Positions 1 through 13,053 of a stretch of 64,000 nt of DNA are shown piece by piece. Where the stretch lies: the NCBI GenBank assembly GCA_022885665.1, contig JAGQDJ010000152.1, positions 62,001 to 126,000 of the forward strand, in the 5' to 3' direction. How positions within the stretch are numbered: the first letter of the stretch is position 1; every line of letters starts with the position of its first letter. The notes under the pieces are model-generated. The model was not told where the DNA came from and ran no database searches. It saw only the letters and a program-made list of their open reading frames with translations. The translations under genes and the position numbers were made by a program. Source of the stretch: Triops longicaudatus. Lineage: Eukaryota; Arthropoda; Branchiopoda; Notostraca; Triopsidae.

Positions 1-2255
1 ATCATACCGTAGAAAGGTCGGTCGAATTCCAAGTTAACACGCATGTGAGTTTTCTCGCATTGGACTTGCAAGTTTTTAATTTGCGGCATGTCCGTAGGAT
101 TCGCCAGCGGCCAAGGATCATCAAGACCAGGACTAACGGGACCAGGAGCTCCAAGAACATTGCCATAAGAAGACTGTGGGGCAGGTTGTGGGGGGACAGG
201 CCCGTAACCTGGTGGCGGGAGGGGAAGCCCACGATGTTCCGCTGGTAACGAAGCCGAGTCATCAGCACATAACACCTAGGGAAAAAAGACCCAAAAATCG
301 ACAATTAAATGTGGTTTCTATGTGCTTATACACATCTTCGCAACATAAGCCGACTTTCCATTGAAAAAAAAAGAAGGAAACAAAAGAGACAAACCAGGAA
401 AAAATGTCATCTATTTTTTATATATATACCACGTGCAAAGCCCGTTGCACCCGTTTCTGTTCTTTTATCTCTTCAGCGCAATCTGTACGGATGTTACTTC
501 AGGAGACCGACCCACCAGTCAAGCCGGAAAGAACACGTCTATACTTGCACCAGATGTTACGTCTCTTAATTTTTTTTCTGAAGGACGCCAACAGCTTTAA
601 TGCTAAAAAGCTTTAATGCTACGTTACCGTTAAAAAGACCCACTGGCCGTTAGCCTTTCATGTTTTCACCCGAATCTGCCTACTGCATACCACAAGCTTG
701 CATCACGTTTAGCCGAAGAGCAGGCAGTGATAAAATCAGTAATTATAATGCATGCATGCATGCGAAATTAGCTCACAAATATCAGCGTTATTTCTTTTAC
801 TCGAGCCGAACGTCAATCAGGTGCGACTGCCTGCAAGACATGGAAACCTTCTCATATTTAACATTCTTCTCAAGGAGAGGTCACGGAAAGTTGGAGTAAT
901 AATTTTAGAGAACATTGCGTTCGTTAGACGTTTCGTTTGTTCTCTTTGTTATATTGCCCTACGGCATGGAATTTTCTTTTCTCTCATAAAAGCGCACGAA
1001 TAAGCCCTGCGAGAATTAGATTGTCTTTCTATACAATTTCTTCCATGCCCTGCACTACGCATTTGCTTTAAGGTGTGACCCATAGAAAAAAAAAATAATC
1101 CATGCAATACTAATGGGTGCAAAGGACCGAGCTGAAGGCAGATCTTTTTCGGGTGGTTCGAGAAAGTTCTACCCCCGAGAAATAGTGCATCCTGGAGCAT
1201 GTTGAAACAGTGCACGAGGGTAGCATAAATAAATTTGGTCAGGGCACCATCTCAGTGCACTTGCAGCTCTTCCCAGTTGGCCTGCGTAGATACTGATAGC
1301 ACCAGTTATTACGTGTCTCTGCAATACGGTCATTCAACCGATTATGCAAAGTAGATTATGCAGATCGATTATGGAGAGTAAAGTAATGAGAGGCCAGGAA
1401 ACTAAAGTGGAAAACACGCATCCAGTTCAACTTATAAATATTTCATATTGGCTTTTGCACATAGCTTGCTAATCTTTTGGACTAATATCAGAGATATTCG
1501 GTAAAACTTTTAATAGGAAACAGCTTCGGAAAAAAACGGCATCTATAGATTCCATAGGAGACAGATGGTCAATTTATATTTTTTTAAAAACCGCAACAGG
1601 TAATTGTGGAACGTATGGCGCACACAAATTACACGAAACCTATACATTACTACAGCAAGTGTCACCGCACTACAAAAATGCCTGTGGTGTAGAAAACAAT
1701 CTCAGGTAATGCTTTACTAAAGATTTTATTTGTGGTCATATGTTTATTCTATTGCTCCTATGTCTGTGTGTCCATAAATATGGGTAAACTTTACCGTTAC
1801 GGAATGCCAGGCGAAGAAAAGGGTTCACAAAATGAAAGCGTTCGGAAAAAAAGAAAAGTAACGCGGAAGTCGTTGACTATGCTAACTACTGTGATACATC
1901 GCATCCAGAAAAGACAAAAAGAAGAAAAGTCTATTAACTATTTGTTGTCCTATTCAGCCCCGTATATGTCAATGTGCTTTCCCCAACCTACTTTCTCCTA
2001 TGGAAAATACGGGTACCCACGTAAATATACAGATTATTAGATTTCAAGCGCAGCAATAAAGATAGCTTGCCTTGCATAACGATTTAATTAGAAAATAAAA
2101 AAGGTATTGTACTATAGGAGAAAATTGTCAACAATAAATACAGGAAGTTGCGAGAAGAAAAAAAGACAAGTGACAAATATTTGTTTTATAAAACTCACCT
2201 GGTTGATGAGGAAGAATGCGACCAACGGTCTAAGCCACGACCAACGTTGCAGCAT
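1..2255 (-). CDS. ZP-domain protein, 5' part (runs off left edge)
   Basis: Two exons are visible. Exon 1 (2255-2199) encodes 19 residues, MLQRWSWLRPLVAFFLINQ, and ends at a GTGAGT donor. A 1,923 bp intron follows. Exon 2 (275 down to the window edge) starts after a CCCTAG acceptor in phase 0 with VLCADDSA. Joined, they form a signal peptide with a likely cleavage site after VLCA. Next comes a Pro/Gly-rich stretch of about 50 residues, then PQIKNLQVQCEKTHMRVN and FDRPFYGM, which match the start of the ZP domain in arthropod cuticular ZP proteins. Known members are apical matrix proteins that polymerise through the ZP domain and usually carry a C-terminal membrane segment. The rest of the domain lies outside the window. 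The family call is firm; the subfamily cannot be decided. The exon 1 assignment is inferred from phase, donor and signal-peptide continuity. Confidence 0.8.
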
Positions 2256-5200
2256 TTTCGTCTTTAAATATCTAAAATTGAAAATCACAAAATATCCAAG
2301 GTTATTCCTTGTTGAGCACTTAATCGAAGCTAAACGTGACAAAAAATTATAAAATCCAGAAGTATACTAGCAACAATATTGCCGGTGCACGTTACTGCGG
2401 AGTGCCGTGAAACAACTGACTGTTCCCCTGAAACTTGTTCTTGAGTTTACAACCAAAAATTCTCGGTTAGGGCCGCCAAAAGCGACAGCTGCTTGGAAGA
2501 CCTACAGGTTTCCTCTTTAGCACCTTTGCGTAGTGCGCCAAGAGGAAGCCACTAGATTAGTGGCAGGGAACGAGCAAAAAGTACCGTTAGCTTTCGTATA
2601 CAACCGAGCTCCGCATGAGCGAACTACTACACATACTGTCTTTCATCCACTGTTCGCTACTGCTAGGCTCGCATTGCGAAAACGAAGGATGCGCTGCAGA
2701 ATATTTAATCCAATGACGTCAGTCATGCGAGTAATCGCAACCACCTCCGCTAGTTTGAAAGAAAAGGTGAGCTTATGCCCACCGACTTTTAAAGTGGGTC
2801 AAGCGAAAATATTGAGAATTTTGGCCTGTTTTACCGTGACCCCATTTTCTAACGTTAGTCCCCTTCATTCCTTCAAGGTGGGGATTCCTGAGTCAAAATA
2901 CCTCAAATGCTACTCGAGTTGAAAAACGAGCCGTTGGGTATCTATAATTCCGGTGAATTTTTCTTTACATTTTCTTTCCTTGATGTGAAAATGATGATCT
3001 AACAGATATTAAGTTACGATAATACAAACTGAGTAATGGCTTTCTGCATTCGTATTTGTTGCTTCTGCTGAACCAAACTTCCCTGTTTCACTGTTGGCTG
3101 CGCTCACGGAAATACTAGGTACGTTTTGCTCTAGTTGTCGCGTCTGAAATTGGTATCTCACGATGACATGGCAACGATGCCAACAGTCATGTGGGATAAC
3201 TGCCGTTTCAAGGTATCTAGCAGCACAAGTTCTGCCGCTACACGCCAAATGCTGTCGTTTCACAGCAATGACAAGGTATTAGATGCATTAGATGCAAATT
3301 TTAGTAGGTCGGCGGAAATCGCCCGTACTAGAGCATACATCCTTTGCTTCCCAGACTAGTACGGTACTAAAAAAAAACACGGCGCTAAAAAAAAATTAGA
3401 TTGTCAAATCACTGCATTTCAGACGTCCCTAGCTACTTTTTAAAAATTGAACTAGTGACTCCGAGCCCAATATTCCTTTTCCTTGGTTAGGTGATTCGAC
3501 TACAGAAGGCACATCTGATCGCAAGAAAAATAAGACGTTTTAAATGATGAATTGCGAATCTTGAAAAATGTGTGGAACAACTGACATTTTGTCATCGCAA
3601 AATACTCGTAATTCCTCGGTAATTTAAAGTGAAAAGTTCAAGCTGCCGTTTACGGTGTATCCCTGCCTTTATGGCAGGACGCTGAATCTAAGGTCTCACT
3701 CTGACGTCACATCGGCCTTCAGGTCCCGTTAGTATTTCCGCATGCACTGGGTCCAGGGCTCTGGGCTGTGTGTTACGCTTCGTTCACCAACCTGGATTGG
3801 GGATGGCACAAGAGTAATGGGATAATCCCTGCAAGCAGTTCCCTCCACGGTAAAAGGTGGGAAAGGCGAGAAGTCGGTTTGGTTTGCTGGAGCGACCCAA
3901 TTACGTTTCGCCTGCCAGGTTTTAAGAGGTCACAAGGCCAGCGCCCTCCTATGTGCGACATTTTTCGTTCAAAAGACCGCTTGGATCTTCAACGTCTGCC
4001 AAGAAAACCCAACCGACGCCCGAATCGCGACAACAGTACTGCGTCCAAGGCGCATCGGCGCTAAGTGCCTTTCATCAATTCGTGGGACGTAAATTTTGTA
4101 CAGAACTTGGTAGAGATTTTCCGGAAAGCTTGAAATATCTTTGACGAGGTATTGAAAATGCGGCCTTGCGTTTACTTTGAAATACTAAATCGGAGCTACC
4201 GCACTAACGAATTGTCGGTTAAATAAAAAGACGGAATATACCTTTACTGGAAACAAAATTAACTCCACAGCAGGGAAAAATCCACCAATAATTTGCACTT
4301 GAAGTAAGTCACCGGTGTTTTACGAATTAAGACGCACGCTCAACCCGAACTTCAGGCACCGAATTACACTGTATAAATATAAATTAAATAAATAAGTTGC
4401 TCCAAGCTGGAGGCTTACTCTTGGAAGGAAGAACAATAACTGCTTTACCTCGACACAAGACTTCCCTTATATACAACCGTTAGGAAACCATGAGAGGCAA
4501 GGCATCTTTCGCTTTCTCATTGGCTGGCGTACTAGAGAAATAGGTCAGTCATCTACGTCCTGGTGAGATCTGTATACGTTTTCCAGCTCAGGTAAAAAGG
4601 ACGAGAGGCTTTCGTCATTACAGTTAGAACCATGCATGGGTATTTGGGATGGGATACGCGGGTTGAGCTTATGGAACCAGAGCCAAGTTATTTTTTTTTT
4701 ATTTATTTTTTTTTAATTTTTATTATTTTTTTTTTTTTTTCATTTCTACGCAACATTTCGTAAGTTAAGCAGCACAGGGCGCACAGGCATGGCTCGGGTA
4801 AGGTGAGAGAAGCCCAAGACGTCAGCGGACAGGGAAACCAAAAGGCGGACACAACTTTCTCCTCGGCTACTTCCGTCTCCAGCAAACTATATCGGCTGTT
4901 CCATTTTTAACGTAATTTGGTGGTAACTTTGGGTAAGCATCAAATCCGTCTCGGCAAGTTCAGTTAATTCTCTTAATGGTTTGCCATTCGTCCGTTCATT
5001 GAGGTGTTAGCTGCCAAGTGTCGTAGCCTACATGTGCGAGAGTTTCTGGCTGACGCATGTCTAAAAAACGGGTTGACGGAAACGAAACGCGTCCACACAA
5101 ATTCTTGCTAAACGGATAAAAGGAGAACTTTTAATAAAGGATGCTCCTGCCTTTTTTGTAACGTTACATGCATTTTTAGCTTCTGACACTCTTTATGTTA

Positions 5201-7164
5201 AATGACAAAATGCAACCTGTCTTGACTGCAGGCCATTTTCCAAAAGCATGATAAGAAAAACAGTCAAATAACGGGACACAAAAAAAAGGAGACGCTTTCG
5301 GCGCAAATTGCATTCTAGCATCTAACCATGCACAAGCTTCCTTCCCGACTAACTTGGTTGTCATCTTCTGTGAAATCAGAACAATGTATTTTTGTGTACA
5401 CCACGTTAAGCCATTCGACATAATTGTGCTTGAGCTTATATTCCTAAACCGTTGGAAACTAATATCAAAAATAGTTTTTTTAATCCATAAGTTTGAAAAG
5501 AGAATAATGCGTTCAGTACAAAATACCTAAGGCGTTCAAATATTAGAAGGAGGGATAAGAGATTCAATCAAAACAACAACAAAAAAAAAATACAAAATTT
5601 GCAATAGCCGTCTAAAATAGATCTATCGCAGTAGCCGAAGGAAAAATTTCGATTTCTTGTTTAGAAAGTGGATATTTGTTATAGCTGGGAAGGGCTGAAA
5701 TGTTGTCATTCTAAGCCCTCGCGTAAATCTGATAAGCAACAATAGACACCAGTGCACAGATCCTCCCATGCATCGTTCATTTCTGCTCATCCTCAGTTAT
5801 GGCTCTATTGTTTCTGACTGAAAGAAAGTGAGACTATTTGCTGTATCTCAAGGCAAGAAAGCAAAATCTTCCTAAGACGAAAGTTCGGTTGGATTGCTCA
5901 AGCCCCGCATTTCGGTAGGGTAAAAGTGTGCAACCAGGTACGGCAAGCTACCTGGGGGAAAAAGTGGGTCACGTCCGGTTCCGGAACCCCTCCAAAACGC
6001 GCAGCATTTCATCGGTTTTGCATCACGTCGACCGTAAAAGACGTAAGGTCTGAAAACAGGCTCTTGACAAGTTCAAAGGATCCTCTGTTACTGGTTTTCT
6101 GCCACCAACCAACCTGGAGTCCGACGTTATACAACTGGCATACAAAGCAGCTTGGTACGCGACTTTCGACGTCACAGACCCTCCGCTCCTCCCCCCTTCG
6201 CTTTCATTTCTCGAGAATGCGGAGATCGAACATTTTTGTCAAGGCTCATTTATAGGGGATGCTCGGATTTTAGAGGGTTTCAGTTTAGCGCAGGGTCTGT
6301 ACAAGTCTAGGGAGAAACACGTTTGAGCTATCCATTCTAGGAGAAAGGTGGAAAACTTCACCAGGTTACACGGTAAAACAGTAATTTTCAACAGGGATAA
6401 GGTGATTCCCACGGCTTGGCAGCCATTATAGGTCTGTCGAGAGCTTAGCATAAATTTAGTACAGTAGGCCTCCGATTTAAGGAAACAATAAGGATAGTGG
6501 GGGTTTCCTAGATACCGTAACGCGGTTGTCCCATATTTATTAACGACATGAAATGTTAAAGAACTATTATTTCTAGTATGTTATAACGAACTTAATGACC
6601 ATTCGATGGAATATTAGGAGATCGAAAAATCTAAGACCGTTTGGTCCAAAAAGGAGTGCGTGCGAAAACTGCGCTGATCACCTAATAACTTAACACACGT
6701 AATTTTTCCCTGTGTAAATACAGAATACGCTAAAAAGAAAAGACGTACGTATCTTTACACTTTATCTTTTCTTTCATGGGACCATTTTACAGGAGATTTC
6801 GTAGCAGTGTTATGAGACTCTCCATAACGAAATCATGTAACATAACTAAACATCTAATCATATGTTTCGTTAACACTCACAGATAGAGTTATAATTCTAA
6901 ACGAAGGCAATTTGCATCATCTTTTGCGAAAAAAGCGAGACTTAACGGTTGACATGGTCACTGGCACTCATACTGGCATGGTTTGAAGAAATCATGTTTC
7001 TATTAATAGCGAAGTTTGTTTCCTATTCATTACAGGACAAATTTTTGAAGCGGTAGATTACTATGATCACAATAACAGGACGACTCCATGTGAAATATTT
7101 TTAAGTAATGAGTTCCAAACAGAATTTTACGGACAAAATCCAACAATTGTTTTGGAGGCATCCC

Positions 7165-7188
7165 CTCTCTCTCTCTCTCTCTCTCTCT
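7165..7188. repeat. (CT)12 microsatellite
   Basis: An uninterrupted run of about twelve CT dinucleotides, in non-coding DNA. Confidence 0.95.
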
Positions 7189-7238
7189 TCTCCATGTAGG
7201 AATGCAATACTTTTAATGTCGTCTGTTGGAGCCAGGCC

Positions 7239-7312
7239 CGTAGCCAGGGGGTTTAGGGGTTCACCGCTCCCCGAACTCCCCCAAACCCCTTGGAACCAAT
7301 ATCCTGGCTACG
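7239..7312. mobile_element. Short inverted-repeat element or relic (CGTAGCCAGG termini)
   Basis: The decamer CGTAGCCAGG at 7239-7248 is repeated in inverse orientation (CCTGGCTACG) at 7303-7312. G-rich inner arms on the left (GGGGTTTAGGGG) face C-rich inner arms on the right. The whole is 74 bp. Termini of the type CGTAGCCAGG are typical of small non-autonomous DNA transposons in invertebrate genomes. Related but degenerate termini occur at about 19661-19738 and 53473-53643. No clear target duplication was seen, so the ends are approximate. Confidence 0.5.
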
Positions 7313-9505
7313 AAACCGATGGGAGCGTCCTAGTGAAGTCACTTAGGCTCGACTCCGACCTCTACTAACCGACTGGACTGGCCTATGCAGCCATCTTAAA
7401 AAAAAAGTAAGACCTGCTGTTATGTAAGCGTAGTTATCATTGGATTAAACGGGACAAAAAGGGGTATAAGCAGATTATCGGTAGTGGCGGATTATCTTTA
7501 CACAAGGAATCGTCATAAGTAAACGCCACTGTAGAAGGGATAACAGGCTACGTATTTTTGTACTACAGTTATTTTTTTTTTTTTTTTTTTTTTTTTGCAT
7601 GTGTTGCTGATAAAACTGGAGCTCTAGAGTGTGTCTTCAAAACTTATGGTTTGAAACGTCAATAAAATGACATTCTACATTTCCTGTAACATCCTATTTG
7701 GAAGGAAGAAGGAAATCCGACACTCTTTGCTGAACTTTTGGAAGTAGGTTACTTTTTCAACTATTGTTTCTTGCCATTTTGCCCTTGTGGAACGCTCCAG
7801 ACATTCCCCAATTCGCGAAACCGTGGCATCCCAAATAGCAAAGCGTGAAGTGAAAATGACGAGAACTGGACGTCCGCCGTGAACGCATCAGAAGGGAAAG
7901 AAAGGACCGACGCATCCATGATGCAGTGTCTGCTCGTAGCATTACTTGTTTGAGGTAATCTTCCCCAAAGTTGATAATCAAGGCACACCTGTAGTCGTAA
8001 ACAAGTTTTTAAGATGGTAGTAGGTCAAAGCGTGACCCCGTAACTTGCTCATTTTGGGGCTTCGAAAACGCTTAGCGTAGAATTTGACTATGCCCACCAT
8101 GATTCTCTTTCCGGAAAAAAGGATCTTTTGGACAAATCCCAAAAATAAGTGAGCCGGAACACCTTGTCTTTATTGTGTGATGACGAAGACAAGGAAAAAA
8201 TGGTGTTAAGTTTAAAGAAGCCCAAAGAATCCTACATGAAGCCAGATCCGGGATTTTTTCGTAACACTTGTGCACTTCTAGAGTAAATTGTGATCAGTGG
8301 TTACAGCGGTCCAGTGGTCACTTATTAAAAATTATTACTTGTGAAAGAAAAATTAGAAACAAAAATTTGGTCAGCACAAATCATCAGTATGCTCCCACGA
8401 TGTCTTATGCTAAATAAAAATTCGTTTTGGTTAAACTGTCCGTCAAGGTTGAAATCCTGCTGCGCTTGCCGTTCATGTGATCATTTTCGTGTCTTTCATG
8501 ATTAGTTGTGGACACGTGTATTTACTTGCCAATAGTTAGCATATTCTAAACAGCTAGATAGCTACGGAAAGAGTCCTTAGAAAACCCCAACTTCCACTTT
8601 TTTTGGTGCTACCGTATTGCCGTAAATAAAACGGATATATTGTTCATAGACTCGGAACGAGGACTTCTCAGCTCTAGATAGAAGCGGACTCGAGCATGAT
8701 TCTAGCGGTTCTTCTTTACATGTTAATGCAGTATCACTGAACATGATCATGTTTAGCTTATAGTTGGCCTCTTCGATGAGTTTGACCCTCTTTTAGCGTT
8801 CAGTAAGGATGTCTATTTCCTCAAATTTTTTAACTCTCACACCCGCATGGCCCTTCCTTCAATGACACATATTGACCGTGAACCACACTCCAATTCCTTG
8901 TCTATATTTCAGCCCACTGCAAATATATTCTCCGAAGATTTGGATGAAAAGGGAAGGTACCAATAGATGTCGAATAGACACTCGCAATCACGCACGAACA
9001 ATAATCGGAAGTTTAATTTTCTAGAAGAAAAAGTGCTCTGGGTATCTTACTACCTAAACCACGAACTTTAAAACAATTTACACAAATAAGTAAAAATAAG
9101 AGCAATACTAGGCAATTACGAAGAGTGGATGCTTCATTTTCATTGCAATCAGCTCAGAGTAAGTTCGTGACAGCTGCAGTGGTTATCTTGGGTCTTCTCA
9201 TAAGAACAAAATAAATAAATAAACGAAATCATGCAATTTTCATTATAGTTGCTGACAGATGAACGTAATAGCATTTACTATAAGTTCACATACGGTAAGT
9301 TGACTATCACGAGAACCTTTAAATTTACATCATCCACCAGAAGCTTCATTACCCTATATCGATAATCATCCTTATTTTCCAACAGATTTTTCTTACAAGT
9401 AGTTTGCGCTTGTCCTTGACGTCTTTAACCGTTTCCTGGTACCTAAGCTTCCATAGTTCATCAGTCATAGTTCTTTTTTTCCTGTGAAGTGACTGTTTTG
9501 CTATC

Positions 9506-9729
9506 CTCTAGAGCAGTGGTGCCCAACCTTTTTTCACCCGAGGGCCGCGCGCGACATGATATAAAATCTCGCGGGCCTGAATGTTCCGGTTTCGCCAGAA
9601 TCATGCCGAAGTTAAAAATGAAATTATGCAGTGATATACATGAGCGGTACAAATGAGCGGGCCGCATGAGGCACCTTCGCGGGCCGGATATGGCCCGCGG
9701 GCCGTGGGTTGGGCACCACTGCTCTAGAG
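9506..9729. mobile_element. Non-autonomous hAT-like element with intact target duplication
   Basis: The element runs 9514-9721 (208 bp). It starts CAGTGGTGCCCAACC and ends with the exact inverse GGTTGGGCACCACTG. It is flanked on both sides by the identical octamer CTCTAGAG (9506-9513 and 9722-9729). An 8 bp duplication and CAG...CTG termini are hallmarks of the hAT superfamily. The octamer fits both the nTnnnnAn (Ac-type) and nnnTAnnn (Buster-type) target patterns. The interior is GC-rich and has no transposase coding capacity, so mobility would depend on an enzyme encoded elsewhere. The perfect duplication and 15 bp terminal repeats suggest fairly recent insertion. Confidence 0.88.
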
Positions 9730-12700
9730 GAAGTAGGAGAAACCTTACATTACATAAGAATAATACGCAACTTATATTTTTTGACCATTACTTAATCCTG
9801 ATTTAAATGAGCGCTTTGTAACATAGTTAGATATACCATTTTATATGGTTTTATGGAAATTCAAAGCACGCCCCACTTTTCATGGGAAATTTTCTCAATG
9901 ATTAATTTCAGCGATCTTATTCTGCACTTCCTATCTTGGTAGAGGAAAACATTGACAAAGAAGACTGAAAAATTTCTGAAAACTCATTACGGTACGTTGA
10001 AAATTGTCCCAAAGATCAACTGACACTGACACAAAAGACGCTTGGCGCAAGGAACGAAACAGCCGACAGATTTGACTGCCGATTGCTTTCTTGTGCTACG
10101 TTCTTTAGCGTTAGCGTTTTCCCCCCATAGTAATATCTTCGTCTTTTAGTGGAAATCTCTCTCTCTCCAGTCTCCCTCCAGGAAATCATTCTTTGATACT
10201 CTTAGTAGTAAGAAATAAGAGTACTTCCATATTCACGGACAATATTAAAAAAATATTAATATAAATTGTAAGCTAGTTATTAACACGAAAGACACCAGAA
10301 AATATGCAAGACGTGCTTAAAACTACAGTACACTAAAAGTAAGCCAAAGCCTTTGCTCTCTATTTTGAAAGATATGGTACGTGACACGGAACATTTATCT
10401 GAGACAATGGAATTGACTTTATGGATTTTTTTCCAACAGAAGTGCCATTTTTTAATACAGAATAAATAATTACTTTTCTTTGCTAATGAAAACTACGTGG
10501 TAAAATTACTTATCTTTTAACAATTCGTAAACCAAGGTATATTTAGGCGAGCAAAACATGAAACAGGATTATCTGCATTAAATAATATATAAAATGTGAA
10601 ATATGATAACGCGAGTCAAAATCTAAATAATACTGCCATTTAAAGAAAGGCTGTCACGCTGCCCACCATTCAGTGGCAGGTGTGGTATGGCTATAAAGCT
10701 GTCACGCGAATTCTCATTCTAGAAAACAACTCCATAGTACAAGGGGATAAGGAAAAATTTTGTTGGGTCGTTCACATAAGGCACGTTGCTAACCAGCCCC
10801 GGCCTCTCCTGTAAATTACCATCGAAAAAGGAAAGCGTTTCGAAACTAACCTATGTATCCTTGTTCTTGCTTTTACGCGCCAAGATCTAACGCTAGAACC
10901 TCACAATAATTCGGAAAGATGGAAAGCTTGGGTGTGTTTTCGAGTTCCTGCGTAAAAGGCAGCTTTCCTATTCATGTACCTTATACCGTTCCGGAAACTG
11001 CTTCTCTGCACCTACTAACTGATCTATCCACGTAACTGTACAGAATTCTTTCCTCCTGACTGTCCTTCACGCGGGGCTATTTTCCAAATTCTGTAGGAGA
11101 AAGTTTGTTGGAAATTCTACTAGCACTCTTACATGTATTGCATAAGTCACCGGAAGCTGTGCCTAACTGTGTAAGGAAGGAAACCGCTATTTGCGCTACT
11201 ATACAATCTCAATTTATCACGTAAATCCTTTCCTCAGTCACAAGCCTGCGTCGCCAATCGTTGTCATAAGCTATTCTTATCACTAAACTAATTAGCACAG
11301 ACTATATACAAGTCTATAATACCTTTTATATGAAATATACTCTGACGCTGCAAGTTTAGTAAATTCAATCCCAATTGATACACACGTAGGATGTAATATA
11401 CAGTATTCCCCAAGTGAGAATATTCTCTCTTAATCTTTACTTTAAATAGTTTGAATGGGAGCAAAGTATACAATATCCTTAAGAATAAATTCAGAACGGC
11501 ACTTGCGACATTAACAGCATGATGGTCTATTTTAATTCAAATATGATATCAGTTATGTTTGCTATGTGCGGTTAGATTAAGTTTAATTCTAATACTCTTC
11601 GTCTGAAACAATGGTTCGTGATTTTCATCCTCAAAATTAGCACACATTATTATGGTTCCACTTTGTGATTTTCCCCAACTTCCGTGTTTCTGTCGTTCAC
11701 TAAACATTGTTTCCCACGAGTAATGAAGTCGGTTTACACGTTCTCAGTTTGAATTCACTAAAATGCTAAGAAAATACAGCTGGACAGTACCAAACATCCA
11801 AAATAACTACTGAAGTAAATAAAAGACTAAAGAATAATAAATTATAGCGAAAAAATTAGATTAAATGTAAGAAAAATAGCATAAATAAAGAAAAAGAAAA
11901 TACCACATTATCATACGAAAAAAAATAAATAAAAGGCATGCATTGAACGCTTAACAGAAACTAGACACTGATTTCTACATTCGTAGACAAATTATGTATT
12001 TTCGCTGTGACTTCGCTTTCGTCTATTTCAAAATGCGAAAACGAAACGCAAAAACTGTGCGTAGCGCGTGTTAAGGTGTCGTTCTTCCACTAGTACAAGT
12101 TCGGACAACGCAACCACTGGACGGACGAACTACAATTGCATTAATCGCTATTTTTCAGACGCTTAGTTTAGCCATTTTGACCATTCTGTAGCTATTGATG
12201 CAGGCAGAATTATTAATGAACGCATTGGTATACACTTTATGACTTAAGTCATACCGTAAAACGAGGTTATTCTGAACCGTGGGGTTATACTGAACATTTC
12301 TATACGAAAACTTAGGAACATCAACTGCTACTCAACTACGCAACGCAACAAGTCAAGTTTCGTCAGATTCAACGATGCTTAGAATTTCTTAGGACAACAA
12401 AACTACCTAGTCAAGATAGGGAAGTAATTAACAAGAATATTATGTCAGGAGCATTTATACCAAGGAAATCGAAGACGCACTGTAAGAAAAGTCCTCCTTC
12501 TTTGGGGGCAAAAAATCTCCCAACACAGCAGGAACCAGGTTGTTTTTTTAATATAAAAAAAATTCTGAGGCTTACATGGTAGAAACGGTGTACGCAACCC
12601 TCAGATACTGGTATTTGAGATACTGATACTTTTTTTTAAAAAAAAAGAAATATTTATCCTAAAAGCACACTTACTATTGGGTACTACATTTGAAGCAGAA

Positions 12701-13008
12701 CATTCCTTTTCTACACTTGTATTCATTAACAAACCTGGCCAAGTTCAGAGCAAAATACAATACAATTGAAATTCTACACAAGTCAAAACACAATGCAATG
12801 CGAAATACAATCAATGTACAAGTCAACATAAAAGAAAATACAAATCAATCATTCGAAGTAAATACATTACAGAACGCGAGTTAAAAATAAATGTCACGTT
12901 ATTTGAAGTCATAATACGCACACAAACGCAATGCACAATTTTATACACAAGTCACTGCCATACATATCGCCCACGTGCACTGAACCTAACAGACAAATAT
13001 AAACATAG

Positions 13009-13053
13009 AATACATCCATATACATCCAACACAATACATCCAATACATCCAAC
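13009..13053. repeat. Short degenerate tandem repeat (ATACATCCA-like)
   Basis: Four to five imperfect copies of a unit close to ATACATCCA lie in a CA/TA-rich stretch that extends roughly from 12750 to 13080. Nothing suggests coding function. Confidence 0.7.

Noticed and set aside
2533..2922. 129-codon plus-strand frame
   Set aside because: No recognisable domain, no codon or composition signal, and no plausible splice partners.
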